A stretch of 64,000 bases of DNA from Pardosa pseudoannulata (lineage: Eukaryota > Arthropoda > Arachnida > Araneae > Lycosidae). The stretch covers positions 1 through 64,000 of the forward strand of contig JAGEOH010000208.1 of the NCBI GenBank assembly GCA_032207245.1. Reading direction: 5' to 3'. Positions 62,340 to 64,000 of the stretch are shown here, piece after piece. Numbering within the stretch: position 1 is the stretch's first letter; every line of letters starts with the position of its first letter. The notes beneath the pieces are model-generated. The model saw nothing but the letters and a program-made list of their open reading frames with translations. It searched no databases and had not been told where the DNA came from. The translations under genes were made by a program, and so were the position numbers.

Positions 62340-63080
62340 CTACACTTGTATTCAAAATTAAGAGAAATTTCTGAGTGGGCTTATTATCTCCAGAATTACC
62401 AGACCGATTTGGATGAAATTTGATACGATACTAGAGAAATAACCCTTCAACAACTCGAATGCATGCGTAACACTTGTTGGGTGTCGGAAGGTAGGAAACA
62501 GTTGTTGCAGAATAGGAAAGAAATGGATTCTCCTAAAATAGATAAATAGGGCTCGAAACGGGACTTGATACTTGAAATAAGACAGCTTATCCTGGCTATG
62601 TTGGCCCTCCCCAGACATGCTCAGGCCAATCTCTCCGGTGAATATTCCCACTTTTTAGAAATGCGTCGACCTACGTTATCGTCCATTAAAATGATCTCAG
62701 GGACAGCTGCACCTCATCCTGGAAGGGACAGGGCCTCTTCCATAAACATGTCTGGCCAGACCCTTTAACCATAAGGGCTGATTTCGTGGCCATTGGAAGG
62801 CAGGTAGCCGGTAGTTGGGCTGAAAGGTCACCCATTCATCCTACTCCAAACTCTCTGAACTCTGCTAAACGGACAATCGTCTCCAACCTCTTCTACAAAC
62901 AGTTACCCTTTGAAACTCCATTCAAGTCACGAGAGACCCCAGAAGCTGTAGCACTCCTGTTACGTCTCGCTCTCATCAACAAATGGCCGTCTTGGCTCTT
63001 GGATGACCTTTCTTTCAATGGATCCGGTATCCTTTCCATAAGTTGAACACGAAGCTGGACTTTCTACAAATTTGGGCCGC
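62340..63080 (+). other. GC-richer block, possible exon or element remnant
   Basis: More balanced composition and more CpGs than surrounding DNA. ACCAGACCGATTTGGATGAA (62398-62417) resembles a phrase I have seen repeated in arthropod transposable elements; this is recollection, not a search. The plus-strand frame 62786-63046 (86 codons) has a leucine-rich C-terminal half but no domain I can name. It could be a decayed element or an exon. Confidence 0.3.
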
Positions 63081-64000
63081 TTCTAGATTCCCCAGAATTC
63101 CCTCGTCTAAACGTTGGTGGTTAATCCTTTTTATTGTTAGAAATTGAGTTTAACCAATTGCCGGAGAAAAAAGATTCGCAGATGGTTTTACATTTCGTTT
63201 TGTTCTTTTCATGAAATTCCAATTCTCCTAATTTTGAGCACTAGTGTATTTCATACTTTGCTGCACACAAGGCAAGGAATTAGGCATTTGTGTTTGATAT
63301 TGTAATCTAGCTGTTTGTTAATTTCAAACTGAATTAGGGGATATTCATTTCCAAAATTGGCCACACAGTTGGTCTTATATATTATTTTCTTTTTATTACC
63401 ATTCCCGATCGTGAGATCCTTTTACAGCTGTAAAGAAACGTACGTGTTGAAATGTTGCTCCATAGTACATAAACATTTATGAAAAAACCTGTGATATTCT
63501 AATAAAAAAATTTGATGACTTGCAGTTTTAATTAAAACAGCGTAAACAACATTAAATAAAGTTGAAAAAAAGTATTTATGTATTTGTACTAATACTCGTC
63601 TCTGAGTGAGGACTGTAAATGAATGCGAGTACTTGCACTATTATCAGAGAGTATATAGTAAATCGCAAGAAAGGCGTTTACTTGAGGATGACCAATTTCA
63701 CTTGGACTAAAAGATTTCCATTCGTACAATTTCATATCCTGACATTTCTACCTTCCAATCTCATCCGAACACACCATTTCAGACTTCAAAACATATTTTC
63801 CAAACGTTTCAGATATTTTTCCAATACTTTTTCTCTCCCAAACTAATACACCCATTTGACAAAAAAAAAGCCCTTTATTATTAGCTTGAGTGTAGGGAAA
63901 AGGCAATCTATTTTTCGCATGAAATCCGCTTTTTTGCCTAGTCGTTTTTTCCCATTTGAACGTAAATCTGAAGGTCACCCGAAGCGAGACACCGTGTCCG
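63081..64000. other. No gene seen
   Basis: The AT-rich right end of the window. A 75-codon plus frame and a 76-codon minus frame overlap near 63748-63846. Neither resembles a known family. Confidence 0.5.

Overview
The window is AT-rich DNA (A+T looks close to 70% by eye) from an animal nuclear genome. It holds arrays of about 185 bp and about 167 bp tandem repeats, TA/CA microsatellites, decayed Tc1/mariner, hAT and piggyBac-type elements, and a tRNA-derived SINE family. There is no bacterial-style gene organisation. The first Tc1 copy and the overall texture fit an invertebrate, most likely an arthropod, but nothing here fixes the species. I found no intact protein-coding gene: the longest open frame is 170 codons and its only recognisable part is a hAT transposase scrap. 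The window reads as intergenic DNA or a very long intron.

Layout: 1-3267 is the edge of a satellite array (18 units, about 185 bp). It runs straight into a dispersed repeat (family A, 3273-3748) that recurs at 14457-14952. A CpG-containing, promoter-like island with CCAAT boxes and E2F-type sites lies at 7006-7258. A 472 bp piggyBac-type MITE lies at 13112-13583. A second, more decayed tandem array (about 167 bp) fills 17290-19420, with an outlying unit at 16255. Paired repeat units (family B) occur at 22.5-22.9 kb and again at 51.8-52.1 kb.

The 30-42 kb stretch is the densest for mobile DNA. It holds a 1324 bp Tc1 element (30195-31518) with terminal inverted repeats and TA duplication, into which a SINE has inserted with an 11 bp target duplication. 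It also holds several more copies of the same SINE, a duplicated 150-190 bp repeat, a second Tc1 transposase pseudogene with DD34E spacing, and a promoter-like segment with a strong 5' splice-site match (35835-36081). A hAT relic lies at 43.85 kb. An inverted pair of repeats (family C) lies at 45.7 and 49.2 kb, and a GC-box/CCAAT/CRE island at 51.1 kb. From about 53.7 to 60.8 kb I recognise nothing. A less AT-rich block of unknown nature, possibly retrotransposon-related, covers 61.67-63.08 kb.

The most unexpected signal spans the whole window. The palindromic octamer TGACGTCA (the CREB/ATF site) occurs 10 times where well under one is expected from base composition. It is built into three unrelated repeat families and two promoter-like islands. 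The clearest direct evidence of mobility is the nested Tc1/SINE structure, where removing the SINE and one duplication restores the transposon sequence.
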